Positions 43,650 through 58,000 of a DNA stretch of 64,000 bases are shown here, piece by piece. The notes under the pieces are model-generated. The model did no database searches and was not told the origin of the DNA. It saw nothing but the letters and a program-made list of their open reading frames with translations. Each line of letters begins with the position of its first letter. Position 1 is the stretch's first letter. Source of the DNA: Darksidea phi (Eukaryota; Ascomycota; Dothideomycetes; Pleosporales; Lentitheciaceae). The stretch covers positions 186,001-250,000 of the forward strand of contig JASJFT010000023.1 of assembly GCA_030770425.1 (NCBI GenBank). Reading direction: 5' to 3'. A program made the position numbers and the translations under genes.

Positions 43650-46600
43650 TTACTTCTCATCATGACTGTCATCAGCATCAATCCCAAACCTCGTCTCGTC
43701 CGAACGCCTATCCTGCCACAGTTCCAAACCAACCTCTCTCCGCTCCAGCATCTCATCGGCAATCGACGCGCCTCCACTGACACATTCCTGATTTCTCAGT
43801 ACCTCTAAAAGGCGAGAACCAGCCAGCAGCCTCGCCTTCGCCGCAATGCTATCCGGACTCTCATACAGCAAATCTCTCCCCTTGAACGTAAACGCAGAAA
43901 GCACCGCGCAGACGAACAGCACTAAAAGCAGGCCAATCAAAATGTACGTCGCCACAGGGCTCTGGAACAATCGACTCGCAGTCGCTTCTTTTATAGTGCC
44001 GGGCTGCAATTGCGGGACTTCGGCTACAGCATCCGACGTAGCAGGGACGCGGCGGGTGTCGACCGTGTTCAAAGCCTGGGCCATGATGATGCGGTACAAG
44101 TGTTCCATCGCGTCCATCAATTTCCCAGCATTCGCTTGCCCCAAAAGCGCGTGCGGATCGGGATGGGCGTCGAGGCCTTGGAAGAGAGCCTGAAAGAAGC
44201 CGTCTGATGCCGCGAGCGGCGAGGGAGTGGTCAGGTTTACGGACATGAGGAAAAAGTCGAAGGTGTTTCCGGAAGAGAGGGCGTTTTGCGTCATGCTGAA
44301 GAAGGAGTCGTTGTTGAAGAACTCGGCCGTGTCTTCGAGTGGCGTCACGGGAGGGTTCGCGTCGTGGGCGCTGGTGAGATTAAAGGACGGGACTTCAAAG
44401 GTCGCTTCCGTTTGGAGTTTTTCGACGTAGGGATTGCACGTTAGGACCGTGAGGTCTGGCGCCTTTCCTTGCGAATCGACCTCGCCGTATATCGCCATGG
44501 CACTTGCGCATGATGCGCTTCCCGTACGGTTACCCCCTGGAGCCCAGTATGCTATAATTCCTGGGTTCTCGGGGTCCCAAGCCCACTTGGCACTCAACTC
44601 CCCGTTCTTGTAAGTCCATTCATCACCACTCCAAAAAAAGTCAGTGCACTCTTCTGGCCATGTCATGTTGACTTGAAAATAGTGCGGCATATAGTCTGTG
44701 GCATCTAGCAGACCCGTAGTCTTGTAGGGATGGGTTGTGCAATTGAGCTTGCCCCGGAGCGCAGGCACTTGTAGAGACATTTGCAGAGCTGCAGAGCTGT
44801 TCAGCTCGACTTTGCTCATGTCTATGTTGCCAATTTCGGCCAGCGCAAGTTCACCATACGTCCATTGAGGAAAACTTTCGTTGAGGTACATGATGCGAGT
44901 GGTTGCCTTAGAGTCGTGGAGGTCTGGTCCAAAGCCGTATGCAGACAAGTTTACTGGTGTTCCGTTGAACCATCCAGCGACGGAGACCTCGATGCCGGAT
45001 TGCTCAACAAGGGCTATGTCCACACTTGTGCTCGTTAGCTGATCATTGCGTATCAAATGAATCGAAGTTCAACCACTTACTTGAATAAGCCACTAACGAC
45101 GATTGTCAGGAATGCCCCCAGTATGACGGCGACCGTGGATGCAACAAGGGCGACGTGTCCCCCTCGAACCGCGCAATACAGTCTGTGTGGTGCTAGCAAG
45201 CGACGTTGATCGCGTAAGCTCAATGATCCCACTTTGTCTCGTGGGCAACGGTCACTGATAAGATAGTACGGGTACAGAGCCTGTACTGCTTTATCTTGTA
45301 CGACCAAGACAGTTGCCACGAGGCCAAGGATGGCTGCGGGCAAATACGTCCACGCGTAGTGCTCTGCGGATGCATCCGTCACATTGATTATCCCTCGGTT
45401 CTTCTCAGAAAGAATAAGAAGGCCGGCGAGGACAGCCATGAGCACGGCCGGTGTGGCACAAATGGTGTCCAAGTCTTGCCCAGTATTTGGTGGTGTTGCT
45501 GTGTTCCCAGTTGCCCAGCTTGATCATATGGAGCCCTTGCCGTATCGACTTGTATGCTGACCTGTCGTGACAATGGTGACACTGTGCTCACGAGTAGCTG
45601 GGAGAGTCCAGTCCGTGCGATTTTTGCATCGGCGTGACTAGTGAGCGCAATCTTAGCCATCATCCCATGACTCCTAGCCAGAATCTTGGCCATGTCGAGC
45701 ATTGTCGCTGGAGTCCAATGCTTTTTCCGGGTCACAAAGTGTAGGAGAGCCGCTATAATCGAGAGTCCGATGAGCATGGCTTCCAGGATGAAGAAAGTCG
45801 CGGTGTGGACTGTTAGCCGATTCTCGATAGACTCATACTGTACCACTATCTCACTGGTGTTTGATGGTGGCGTATAGTGCATACGAGCCACCTGAGCAGC
45901 CAGTTGCGAGAACGTCTTATTTGAAGCGTTGATAAGATTGTCAATGTCAAACAGCTCCGTAAAGTCTCCAACTTGGTTCACTTGTTGAAGTAGTGTCTCG
46001 AATCCAGAGTTGCCAAAGGCAAGCGAGACACCGATAGGCCCCAGAAAGCTTGGCGGAGGTGTGACGCCTAGAGCTTGGAAGACTCCGGCCCCCATCCTAC
46101 TGGCAGAAAGGCCATCAATGTGTCGACTTGGAGCGTCAGGGACTGGCTCGACGCTGATGACCCTGCCTCCCTCCATGGTCACATTTGCTGGCTGTATAGA
46201 ATACTTGGGTGCGCATATGAGGCACGTCATGGGATCTGCAACAACGCTGCAACCCTTTCCACAGCCAGCCACACCAAAGTTTCCAAGCCCTAATGGGTTC
46301 TGGATGTGTTGTATCCCCATTGCACATACCAGGAAGCTTTGGCTGTCTTTGTCCTCGCTAGTAGGGCATGGCGTCACCCGCATCAGCAGAAGATTGCCTG
46401 GTTGCAATTGTTCTCCATACGACATCATTCTTGAGCTACAGCTCTTTGCAGTTGCCTCGCCATTGCCATTCGAGAAGGACCCATCGGCAGGCTCGCAATC
46501 TAGACTACTCGAGAAGACGTCCACTATGGCACTGATTGTAGGCTGTGCTTTGGACAAGTTAGATCAGATCAACGGAGAGTAGGGATTACTCACCTAAAAT

Positions 46601-47511
46601 GACAGCAGGAGGCACCGAGAACGGCTGGTATGCCTGGTCCCTGGTGGCTCCCAGAGGAAACGCTGATCCCGTGTCATTCCACATCTTGACGTTCATATTT
46701 GGCAATATGTCGACATGAGTTTCGATGAAATCACTCGGTACACTGAATGCCTTGGATTGGACAGAAGACTGCGTTGGGAACCCAATATCCCGCGCCACTA
46801 AGAGACCTGTGGAGACAACAATGAGCGTCTTGAGTATCATCGATCCCATGATGCCCAGTATCACGCTGTAATGTCTAGCCTGGAACGCTCTTTTCAGTGC
46901 CGTCGACGGTAGTATCGAAATGTAATCAACTAGCAAGCTGTGTTTGGCAGAGGCCCACCCTTTTGCCATGGTGTTCCATGGCGCAGTCTGCTTCGTAGTA
47001 TATTCAACCTGCGCCCAAAACGCAGCAAAGACGGTGAGCACTGGTACGAAAGATTAGCTTGATCTTGTCGCCTAACGCGTAAGGTGAAAGTACCGGCTGT
47101 GGGTGCATATTTGTATATGTAGTGCCAATTTTCCCGATTCTTGGCCAGGCCATGATGTCTTTGCGACATTGTGTAGAGCCCGGCGAGCAGAGCTGCAAGG
47201 GCGAGATATCCGGCGACAAAGAGGAACAGAGTCAAACCACTGATATTAGATCTCGTGCCCGTCTTCTTCACTCGGCGCCGTGATGTCTTGCTGCGAGGCC
47301 TCGCATCATGTCCACGAGGCGTGGAGCCGTCTTCGTTCAGGTCGATGGTGTATGTCAGTGGCTGTTTCGTCTCATCCGGCCGCCTAAGATGTTCGTCGTG
47401 GGGAACTGGGTGTGAAGCATGTCGAGCCGGCTCAAACTCGTATCCGACGGCTGCGTAGTTGTATGGACGATTCGCACCCGTATCGTTCCAGGACGAGTAC
47501 GCCATGGGCAC
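43650..47511 (-). CDS. Large DUF3433-domain membrane protein
   Basis: Five exons on the minus strand, 47511-47094, 47040-46594, 46547-45572, 45518-45081 and 45030-43650, join to about 1219 residues with matching phases. A disordered N-terminus is followed by a membrane helix (LTLFLFVAGYLALAALLAGLY). The first DUF3433 block reads YAPTAVLTVFAAFWAQVEY and SLLVDYISILPSTALKRAFQ, with RHYSVILG after it. The second reads TYLPAAILGLVATVLVV, LYPYYLI and LTIVVSGLF. Two large extracellular-looking regions carry several Asn glycosylation sites, and a last helix (YILIGLLLVLFVCAVLSAFTF) precedes an acidic tail. This duplicated layout is typical of the family, whose function is unknown. Exon 4's left border rests on a phase-2 donor (TT|GTCACG), and the acceptor of exon 5 could instead be six bases downstream. 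Confidence 0.8.
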
Positions 47512-49709
47512 GCGTCCAGTTCTTGCGGCGCAGGTAAAGACGTGATGCTTGGAGAGGAGAGTGTCACTCAGCCTTTTATTTTTGGCTTGACTTGTATGGA
47601 GTATCGCGTATCATGTAACCGCCATGGACACGTCGAGCCGCCCGCTTTTGCACACGAGGTGCATGCACCCTACCAACAATGCGACCAGGGCTCACGCTCA
47701 AAATGGCTGCGTGGTAGATGTCGAAATTGTCCTTTGGGAGTCGCCGAACCGGCAAGTGTGTTCTGGATGGCCCATTGCTGGCATCGCAGCCAAAGATATA
47801 GTGAATACGGTGCAAGGGGCGGAATGTGCAGCTGCGACAACGGACGTTCGAGGGTGTTGAATCCTACGAACGACTCTGATTTGTTAGTGAATAAAACCCT
47901 GGTGCGTTTTCGATATTCAAAGTTCAGCCTTGTCCACCTTTTCCCTCCAAAAATGAAGAGAAAAAAAGGTGAATATTGTCCGGTCAAGACAATTCGACTC
48001 TTGGCTGGAAATGCTCTTTGCAATTGTGGTTGCTCGAGAAAGGTGCACAGAAGGAGGTTTTGAAGCGGGGGAACTGGCCGGGATGGCCGCGCCAAGTATG
48101 ATCCTTGAGGGGGCCGAGGAGTCACGATATGTCGGGCACTTCTCACTGGTCCCTCTCGGGTATCCCATTATGGGTAGTCCGTATGCCGGAAGAGGAAATC
48201 CGGTCGCAAGTGAGAACCATGTACGTAGAACGACCATGACAACTTTTCAATTTAGAAGGAAGATAGAGTAGATGACATTGTTTGCGCGTGTAAGAATTAG
48301 AGCTGTCTACCGGTGTTGTGGTGTTGAAGACTTGAAGTGGGGTAGTTGCCTTGGTGTGGGTAGCACTTGACTTGTGACCATTCAACAACAACGGACCAGG
48401 AATAATGAATGGCGAAGAAAGAAGGCTCAAAGATCGAGGTTTGGATGCGGGTTGATGAAGGCGAGAGGCGGCCCAGGTGTGCAGCTGCCGAACATATGTA
48501 CCTACAGCGCGGACGACCAAGCGAACTGGCTTGCCGCATACCCGTGAACCGGCGCTTCGACGCTAAATAGAAAGTGTGAGGTCGAGTTGAGTTTCTTCTT
48601 CTTCGGAATCAGTAGGACGACGAGTTCACACTGGGCTGATCAACAGAAAAAGGCAGATCGATGCCTCCTATCGCACAAGAAGTGGGGCAAAGGTATCAAG
48701 TACTACATTCCGTAAGCTTCCTCCTACGCTCAACTTATTCTTGAGCGCAAGATCAATAACACACATTGCGTGACATCGCCGCGCAGCAGCCGCCCATACC
48801 ACACTTCCAAATTATGTCAACTTTCTACCAGCCAAAACTTCCTCCTTCCTGGACCAGAGTGACCTCACCCCGAAGATACCAGAACGCAACAATCTCCAGA
48901 TAAAGAACGTAGTACAATCTGATCTATACATAATCCTCCGCACATCACTCACCCACACCGCAACACACCCGTCGACACGAAGCCGAAACCCGAACACTGT
49001 GCTCCTGCCCACCATCGCCTACCCCTCTCTGATTCTCTCTCCCCACGCCCTGCAATCTCACCCCCGTTTCTAAACTCGCAACGGCTACTAGATCTACCTG
49101 TCCCGTCCGAACGCGGGACGCACCGTACCTGAGCTGGAAACCACCCGTCGTATCGCACACCTGCAGCGCAGATTTTGCGCGTCACACAACTTCCAATACT
49201 TACAGCCCGCCACGCGGAAAGGCCCGTTCTAGTAGTAGAGGTACTGGATCAGGTCGTACCACTGACGAAATTCTACATGGAATTCTACAGCTCCAGCTAC
49301 GTACCTAGTACATACCTGGATCCACTCCACACTACATAGGGACATCCACACATCCATCACGCAGATGCAGCCTGCAGCGTAGAAAACCGAGCCGTGCCGT
49401 GCGTGTAGTGCAGTTTTGTCATGTATGTACATACTATGGGCCTGATCTATGATAGGTATGTAGTGTGTGGTGCTGGCTGGAAATGATTTCCTCGGCTCGT
49501 ATACAGTGTCTATCCACATACGTTGCAATATTGTACGAAAAACTGCTACCTCTAGCCTTCTCTTCTCGATCTGTGCCATGCGGACAGCAAATGAGTGACC
49601 GTAGAATTGAATTCGAGTTAGCGTTGCTGGGATGCCTCCCAGCTTCACTAACGATTGTGTGCTTTTGGTGCCTGGCTCTCGGTGCCCCTAGTATTGCCTC
49701 TCCATTATA
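47512..49709. other. Intergenic region of about 2.2 kb, no supported gene
   Basis: Overlapping frames on both strands at 47419-48270 have Arg/Ser/Pro-rich, motif-free text and cancel each other as shadows. The rest (48300-49700) shows nothing. Confidence 0.4.
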
Positions 49710-50061
49710 ATGTCTCGTCTCACCTCCTCTATTTACTTTTCTCCTTCGACCGCTTTAAAAATGTTCAGCCCTGCCCCTCCTTCGGGAGGCTTGCCTACGA
49801 CCGAGACGAAGGTTTATGCCTACCCCCACCCGCCGCCCATTCAGTATTTCCCTGGCGGGTGGGGGATCGCTTCGACAGCTTCGTACAAAGTAAGTCTTCT
49901 CCAGCTGCCTAAAGAATACGGCGATGCTAACCCTCTTCTAGGAGCATGACCGGGGCCCGGCGCTGCCCCAACACATTGGCCCTGGGCCCTGGTACCGACA
50001 ATTGAATCGCCGCCAGGCACACGCCCAGGGAAGTTCTCCGTCACCAACATCAGCACACTAG
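49710..50061 (+). CDS. Small Pro/Gly-rich protein, two exons, 99 residues
   Basis: Exon 1 (49710-49889) and exon 2 (49942-50061) are joined by an ideal 52-base intron (GTAAGT, GCTAAC, CTAG). The protein starts MSRLTSSIYFSP, is Pro/Gly/Tyr-rich (YPHPPPIQYFPGGWG) and ends in SSPSPTSAH. An alternative reading uses the acceptor at GGGAAG (exon from 50035) and would continue as FSVTNISTLAG to a TAG near 50132; this could be the first part of the coding segment that follows. No family recognised. Confidence 0.4.
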
Positions 50062-50191
50062 CGGGCCAGTCAATATGCCCATTTCAGAACTTCCCGGGTT
50101 ATATGCCTAGCATAGATTCTAGAGGACGGTAGTAAGTTACTCCGCCCCTTCCGTACGTCAGCCTGCTAACCTTCACCTGCAACATTGGCAG

Positions 50192-50699
50192 GCACGCCAT
50201 CCCGAGTCGCTGCCATTCGGCTCAAGTACCTTCATTAACATAGATGCCGCGCTCGAAGTTGAGCCGGTACAGTTTTCCGCATCAAGAAAGCACAAGCTCC
50301 GGGTTACCGTTTTATACCGGGTAGGTTTTATACCGGGTAGGTCTTTCCACCTTCATTATAGCAGTCAGACCCTAACATTATCGCTAGGCCTTTTCAACAG
50401 CGACTTTCGCATTCGCACGGCTCTCCGAACCGACCCTCCAAGCCCAGCTTGTTGGGTACGTCTACAGATGGACTTGGCTTGAGTCTGTAAAGTCAACAGC
50501 ATCGAATCGGATCTTCTACAATTCCGCAGAGTATAACGAGCTTGGGGAGCCGCAGTGGAATGGCCTTACTAGCTGTGGTCTTCTGGAAGCACATATTGGA
50601 AAATTGGGATTGTTCATAGATCGTATCCTGGGGTTGGAGATAGGTTTAGGTCGGCGACTGACTGGAGTGGTTTCGGGTATTATCAGGACAACTGGTTGA
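50192..50699 (+). CDS. Two-exon coding segment of unknown family, start not found
   Basis: Exon-like segments 50192-50320 and 50388-50699 join in phase (GTAGGT to GCTAG, 67-base intron) and give 146 residues without stop until TGA. The text looks well folded (FINIDAALEVEPVQFSAS, VGYVYRWTWLESVKS, LGLFIDRILGLEIGLG). The segment begins after an acceptor (TTGGCAG) and has no ATG of its own, so an upstream exon is missing, perhaps in the piece ending near 50132, but the phases I can see do not fit. The family is not recognised. Confidence 0.45.
50310..50341 (+). repeat. Perfect 16-base tandem duplication over a splice donor
   Basis: TTTTATACCGGGTAGG occurs twice back to back. Each copy holds a CGG|GTAGG donor, so the first exon of the segment 50192-50699 has two equal donors 16 bases apart. 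Confidence 0.8.
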
Positions 50700-52017
50700 T
50701 GAATACGCAGACATCTTACTGCGTTGGCCCGAGCTCAGGCTTACGAGCTGTTCTGGCAATGGTAGCACTCTAACATCTTTAATTACATGGCTATTTCTTT
50801 AGTCCAGTTCCGCAAACATTTGAGGCAACTTCTTCTTAAGTTCATCACGTGTTTGAGGAAATGGTGTCCCCCGACTATTCCGTATAGTCACATCTCATTA
50901 CAACGGCATTGCAGTGTATGCATTGCCCATTGCGCCAACGCTATCTCCCGGCCCACTGCAGTTTCATGAATAGCCATCATGAACGTCACCACAAGTAGCA
51001 CCATGGAGGTTTATCCGAATCAAACAGTGTCCCATCAGCATAGTAGAGCTTTCTTTGTTGTCTTTAGGCAGTTCCGCATTGTCGGGTGACGAGCGCCTCG
51101 CCTTTACGAGTGTATTGACAAAGATGACGAGCGCAGGGCACAGTAGTATCGCGGTTTGCCAAATTGATTATCCGACGTAGTTCGTACTTTTGAGCGCGTG
51201 CGTTCGAAGCCGCATAGAGGAGGCGCCGAAGGATAAAAGTTAAGATGGAGGGTCGAGGTGTCGCAGTCGGGCATAGAAGCCCATCCGGCACAGGGACTTG
51301 CGCCTAGAGTTTTCGGCAGATGGAGGCTGGAGACTTGCGTTGATTCTAAATGCTTCCTGCAGGCTCGTTGTCGGTACTTTCGGCACCCGGGTTGAGGCAG
51401 GTCTGGTCGCGCTCGGGTAGGCATGTACCTGAACACCCCGGGTAGCGCGCTCTTACAGACATACATTGGAGGCGTGCCGAACAGCATGTGGTAATGCCCT
51501 GCATTGGTGCATCAAATGTCGTGTGAGATATACCGTTTCCGTTTGCCTCCCGAAAGCATTCCCTCAGTGTCGATACCTCGATGTGGCCCCGCCTTCAACC
51601 CCCCACAACACACCACCTTCTCTGAATTTTCCACACCATATCACATACACCCATCGCACAACCAGCAAAAGACTGTTTATTTGCACGATCAACTCTCTAA
51701 GGTCCCGAGATTCCAACCCAAAGTTCCTTTGTCGGTTTTCTGCATTGTGCAGAGCTTCATCACGTCGCCGCGGGTGGGTGAGCGCGCCGCCCTCGAGATT
51801 TCTAGCCCATTCATCTCTTGTCGAGCATTGCGACATGCCGGCTCGTTGATGTTGATGAGAAGATTCAGGAGACTCGAAGGGCGACCCTCGGCAGGTGTTG
51901 TTAAGAAAAGGTCGTCAAGTCGCTCCGCCGATTTCGAGATCGCATCGCAATCCTACTTGTTTCGCGATAACGGCAGCTCTAAGATTCAATCCGAGTCTAG
52001 TGTTGCAGAAGAACCTT
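50700..52017. other. Region with one long motif-free frame
   Basis: The plus frame 51504-52019 (171 codons) has a Ser/Arg/Pro-rich text and no motif. It could be a gene, but the overlapping frame 51466-51849 is equally plausible, so I make no call. Confidence 0.3.
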
Positions 52018-55000
52018 GAGTAAACTTTCCATATCTTCTACTACTGATGGTATGGCAAAGATCTAGTCGACCAAGATCCGCCCACCCCCCTGCTTTCCTC
52101 CTCTTCGAACGACCGTACCCGCACGACCGTACCGAGCGACCGTCAATGACCATTGAAGGATAAAAGGGGAAGGTCAATGAGAGGATAGCACAATAAGGAT
52201 ATTGATGGAAGATACAACAAGGGCGAAGAATCGGGGATAACAGGATATCGGGAGAGAAGTATCCGTATGGAAGATACACAACGATAACAAAGACATGGTT
52301 CTTGGGGGAAAGGAGAGATGAGGCGCAGGACCGGGATACACACTGGGCATATCCAAAGAGGCGTTGGACATAACTTTCATGAACAGAAGATCCACCCCGT
52401 CCTCACTCGCCGTAACTCGCTAATACACCGCCCCGGATCGCCGTACGGTCACATGCGAACGGAATGGACAACGAGCGGAGGACTATACTGGCATAACACG
52501 GGGGAGCGGCATCTGAGGGTGGCGTTGGGAATGGGCGAACTTCGTGCGAATAGGAACTCCCGAGCCCAGCATCCACCGGCACCTTCGAGCATAGATGCCC
52601 ATATCAGCCTCCCCGCTCCCTGCATTGATCGGTCTGAGAGCGCTGCAAATTCCTCCAAGACTGTCGTCTTCATATCGATAAAGATTCCTCGAGGTACCTG
52701 GCAGCGCTCGCGACATCTTCCTCAACTTACCCCACTATTGTTACACCCGATTAGTACTGCTTCCCCACAAGGAGAGACTTCGGACACCCGGGAAGCGTCT
52801 GTGGGCAACTAAGTTTAAGATATCCGGTAGCAGCGGCAGCCGACTTGTACAGATCTTCGTCGCAGTCCTACTGCAATGAGTCCAGCATCAAAAGCCGTCC
52901 CATGTTGTTGACAGAGGGCTGCTGAGTGTTACTGCAAGGGCTTTATTGGCACAACATCGAGGCTAGCATCGACTTCTGCATACCATGCGGACCATACGAT
53001 ATCCTCATCGTTGTGCTAGCCAGTCCCAACACTAAGCGCATATGGAGGTCGATACTTCTTCGCCACTGCTACTTGCGCCGGAAGGTAGCATCCACGTTTA
53101 CATCATCATTTACCTCCCTAGACAGGAAGGTCTATGTAACCGCGTGCATCACACCCTCACCTTCGTTCCACAGCTGCTGACGGACACGTTCGTTCTCCGG
53201 GCTACCATGATAGGCTGGAGAGTCTGGCGGAGCTGCGCAGAGCATCGCCTGACCCAAGGGCAGCGGCAAGAACAGTGTGAATCTCGACTACTATCGTGCC
53301 ATCTCTACACCTTTGCTTATCGAGTAGACTGGTATATCTCCACCCGGGACTTGCAGCGAGGTAGCGCCCTCGAGCAATTCAACGCTTCCGTACGCAGACC
53401 ATAGCAGGTTTCGGGTGCGCGCTGCTACCTGACGATAGTGTCTCTTACGTCGGCGTACATACTCTATCACCCCAAGTGGACTACGGTGCAAGACTTTTTG
53501 CCTTCCGCCGCTATGAAACAGCAGCTTGTACAGCCCATCACTCCTTACTGTTCTTCTACGGGGCATCCGTACAACCGGGCCATTGCGCGACAAAGCGCAT
53601 CTTCACGCGGGCCTCCCGCAATACACAGCATCGGACGTACTGAGGGAATCATACTTCCTCTCTCACCACAGCCCTCGGTCTGCAAAATATTGATACCCCC
53701 AAACTCCTCACCACCGCCACCAATCCAGTTAAGGAGGTTGGCCAAGTTCAGCAAAGAACTACACGTGCTGACGGCGAGGAATGAGGTATTTAAGTCTGAT
53801 CAGGCACGTTTTTCGCCCACTACCTCGGCCGGTCGACACGCCAGAGGGTCAGCGCCTCCGCAAAGGAAAGATCTCCACGAATGATTTGAGGGAACCGGTT
53901 AAGAGAGGAGCCGGGAGTTAAAGATGCGCTTCTTCGGAGAGACCACTCGCGATTGGAGCAACACCTTGCCGAAAGGAGCGTGCTCTTTGTTCGGCGACTA
54001 GGTACAGGAACATAAGAACTGTCGTGGATCCAATTCAGAACAATCTGGATATGCGCGCCAATCGGGTTGAAGCAATACAGGTTCGACAACCAACCTTGTC
54101 GACTACCCATGTCTTTCTCGAGCCTTCCTCGTGGATCGGAAGGCATCTCGATCCATTCGAGGCGCACCAGCGTCGGCAAAACCGTCGCGAAACAGGATAC
54201 GAAGGACTCAGACATCAGCAGCTACGTTTGCGACAGGATCGGCCAAGCATTACACACGTGTGGTGTTTGAGCGTACACCCCTAGCTGAACGGTCCGGTGG
54301 CATCGCAGTGTCTAGCAGTAGTAACGAGCAGCGCCGAACATATCCTTGCCACAACAGCAGCAGCGTAAGCTCAGCGCGAGCAGACCATAATCCCGACTCC
54401 TTCGCGAACGAATGGTACCATCAGGCCTTTTCTAAGTGAGTAGGCAAGGGCTGTACCATATCCTTACATGTCGACAAGGTAGTAGTAGGTACATTCTTCA
54501 GTGGTGTCGCTCTCGATGCGATAAGGGCATCCACATCGTTACGGCACCGACGAACGTTTCAATCTCGACGGACATACAACAGCGGTGATACCGAGAATGA
54601 AGGCGTGAGATTCAGAAAAAAAATGCCGGGATCACGGTCGGTAGGTTGCCGTCGAGGGCCGCCAAGTGTGATGGAGTTTGGGAGAACCGGTCCGTCTGTT
54701 CCCACTCGGAGCGCTTGCAGGGTAGGATTGGCCGACGCAGTCAATTCACCGAACTCAGTCAATGGAATGTTTGGGCCTTGCGCATCCCTGTGTGTCACCC
54801 GGCATTCCATCCCTTGCGGCATGCGAGCACGGTTACACCGCCTCATGCGATATCGACAAGTTGGCTCGAGATGAACATCTCTACCAGCACATGACTGCTG
54901 CGCCTGTTTCATGCGCGATCATGGCAACTTCCACGCTCTGGGCTCTCACCGAACTTCGCGCGGTTCAGCGTCTTGCCGTTCATTGGGGACGCTAATCACC

Positions 55001-58000
55001 GACATGAGCGCAGATCGTTCGCGAAACATCATGACAAACTGAAGCGATATGAAGGAGGTGTCGGACTCGGGCTGCAAGGCTGGAAGCATTGAGTTTGTTA
55101 TGAAGAGAGTTGCCATGACTGCGAATCGAGGAGGAAGGCTAACGGGTTAAAATCGGAAGCCCATCTCATGCCGAGATAACAGGCAGCAAGCGAACGGCGT
55201 GCGCGATCATCGAAGCTTTGCACCAGAGATGCATGATACCTTGGACCTGTAGACGGTTACGGACAAAGCAAGTGTTCACATTGAGGTTGAGAAATAGGCT
55301 TTCCTTCTCCTCTTTGGGACCGACTTGCGTCCGCCAACTCCGAGGAACGGCAGCAAGACGCAATCTGAAGATGGATCTGCATAGCTGGCCTACGATACAG
55401 GACCATACCATTTTGGTCCAACCCGTGTACAAGTACGGAGCTGCTTTGCATCTTGAGTATACGGGGGAATCGCCTGTTGCATCCTTCGCGAGGCTTTCCG
55501 AGCTTTTGACGATGGAATGACTCAAGGACATATCGCAAGTTCGTCAGGGCTGCCATCCCAATGAGGCGTACCGATATGGCACCCATCTACAACTACGCAG
55601 CTTGCAAGACATTCGGGTGGCATGTAGAGGTAAGACGGACACCAATCGGCTTGTTCGAAAGATGCGGACTATCGTCCTAGGCAAAGCTTCAATGTCAGAA
55701 CCCCCGAGACAAGCCAGCCCGAAATCTTGGGTGGGCAGGGATAGTGACTTCGACAACAGCAACCTCCCTCTTATATACGCCTGGTCGGCCCTGACCGAGC
55801 TGGCCCTGTCTTACACCGTTGCCAGAACACACATGGATCGAAAAACCGCATCCACTCCATCCTCTCGGATTTATGTCGAGACCCCGAAAGCGTCGTAGAA
55901 AGGATCGTCCCAGACCAACGTCGATGCAACGGCGTCCCCGGCATGCACAGAAGCCACGATACTTGGGACACGTGTTCCCGGTCACGGTGCATCGGGGCGA
56001 CCTGATTGTTGCGGTCAACCCCGAGATGCTCATGTGTCCCGTGATGGAGAGCATCATCAAAGGTTTGCATAATGACGGTGAGAAAGCCTATCCGCATGAA
56101 CCATATCGGAGCTCCAACAAGATGGCGAACTGCCGCGCAATGCATCTTCTTGGGTACCAATCGTGCTCAACATGAAGAGTATCATCCACGGAGGTGAAGT
56201 CGAATTATACTTGAGGTCGAAAACATCTGGACATAGCAACTGGAAAAACTGGCTTCAGTAACGTTAGGCAGACCACAGCATTAGCGTACGACGGGCAAAT
56301 TCAAGGGTCCAAGCCGCAAGTCGAACAACAGAGCCAGCTGACCCGTCATCGAAGCTTCAGGGGCTGAGATACCCGGCCACTGAGGCGAATGGAAGCCGAT
56401 GTCCAGCTCCATCCGTATTCTTACTGATGCGATTGTCTTTCCGAACTTCCATCCCACTTTCAGATCGGTAACCATTGGATCTGGATGGCATATCCAGAAA
56501 CAATATCTTGCTGGAGCCAGGAAAACCACTCGGTCTAAGCGATTCATCATTGTCCCCATATTGTCGTATGATAACGCGCATAGCGGCATACCAGCCGATC
56601 AAATTGAGCAAGACGCAATCCAACATATTCGTAGTGTGAGGATGGTCTACAGATGACGGTGACCAGTTACGCCAACTTGGTAACTATCCCAAGTCACCTA
56701 GCATCCATAGCGTGGATGCATGAACATAAACGCCATCCACTATATCGCAGGTCCGGAGCTTAGGAGTTGTATTGTCAGAGATATCGAAAGGCATGCTGTA
56801 TCTTCCAAAGCAAGATCGAGCTAGGACGCGGTTTCGAGAGAATGATTCGGCCACCAAAGTCAAGTGACCCGCCTATAGCCTAGAGCAAAGGTGCTTCGGT
56901 GACGAGCCAAAATAAAGAGTCATGCGCCGATGCCATGCCGTGCACGGGTAGCAACATTGTATCAGCGATGCACTTATGCGACGCTCCTCGAGGCTCCTTC
57001 AGAAGGTCATGACGACAAGGAGCAGAGACACTCTGACATGATGGAGCAAGACGTGGCAATACTGCAAGCAGCGACTATCAGGAACAAGGTCGGATCGCTG
57101 GACGGGGCGGCAAACAGCACTGGAGCCATGATCATAGGATATCCCTTGGTCGAGCACACTCCATAGGCCCGGCATGGTTTTGCACAGCCACGGTAACGTC
57201 AACGAAGCGTATAGCAGGCCGAGACGCGGTATATCGCATTGAATGGCGCGAAAATAGCGGATTCGTACATCTGATGGAAACGATGCTTAGAGCGCCGGCC
57301 GAAGCGATCTCAAGGAGACATGCATTATCGAAGCGTTCGACAGTTCGTAGCGTCATCGTATCAGCGGCTACTTTCGAATGAAGACCGAACCAGAAGATGG
57401 GATGCCGACGGAGACTAAACTCCGATACCAAGCCAAAAGGGTACCAGGGCTCTCCGTAAGCCGAGTCATCGGGTCCGAGATAGCGAGAAGAAAGTGGAAA
57501 CTAATTCGATGGATGGAGATCGACAATGACGACTTGAGAGATGCGAGAGCTACACCGACAACCAACATTGAGTGTTGTTGCACCCACGTAAGACGCACGT
57601 CGGGTGCCCGATATGCCGCATTGACATTGCTGATAAGATGTTGAGTATGACTTGACATGGCCATCTTTACTGGTGACAACTACACCCAGTCAGAGGGGCC
57701 ATCAGTATCGACCTCGTAAGTCCTGTTAAACAGTTGCGTGGTCGATGTTCGAATCAACGCACGGTCTTGCAGAAGTCATGCACCTGCGAGTTGATACAGG
57801 AGACCTACGCATCTCAACAGCGACATATTCAATCGAGGTCTTTTGGCGATGACACGGGATGATGCGCTGTTAGTTGAGTGATGGCGAAAGCGAGGCTGGA
57901 GGAACAACGATGCGTGGGAGAGAAGTGTCCTTGTTGAGGCAAAGCCCTGCCAGGGTGTCATCTGGATGCTAGGAAGGCCGGCCTACGGCAACACGTATCA

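Noticed and set aside
46010..46582. 190-codon plus-strand frame
   Set aside because: It is antisense to exon 3 of the DUF3433 gene.
47419..48063. 214-codon plus-strand frame
   Set aside because: It has Cys/Arg-rich text without motif, overlaps the start of the DUF3433 gene, and an equally long minus frame exists on the same bases.
52318..52812. 164-codon plus-strand frame
   Set aside because: The composition is not protein-like (His/Arg/Pro/Ser runs), there are no motifs, and other frames overlap it.
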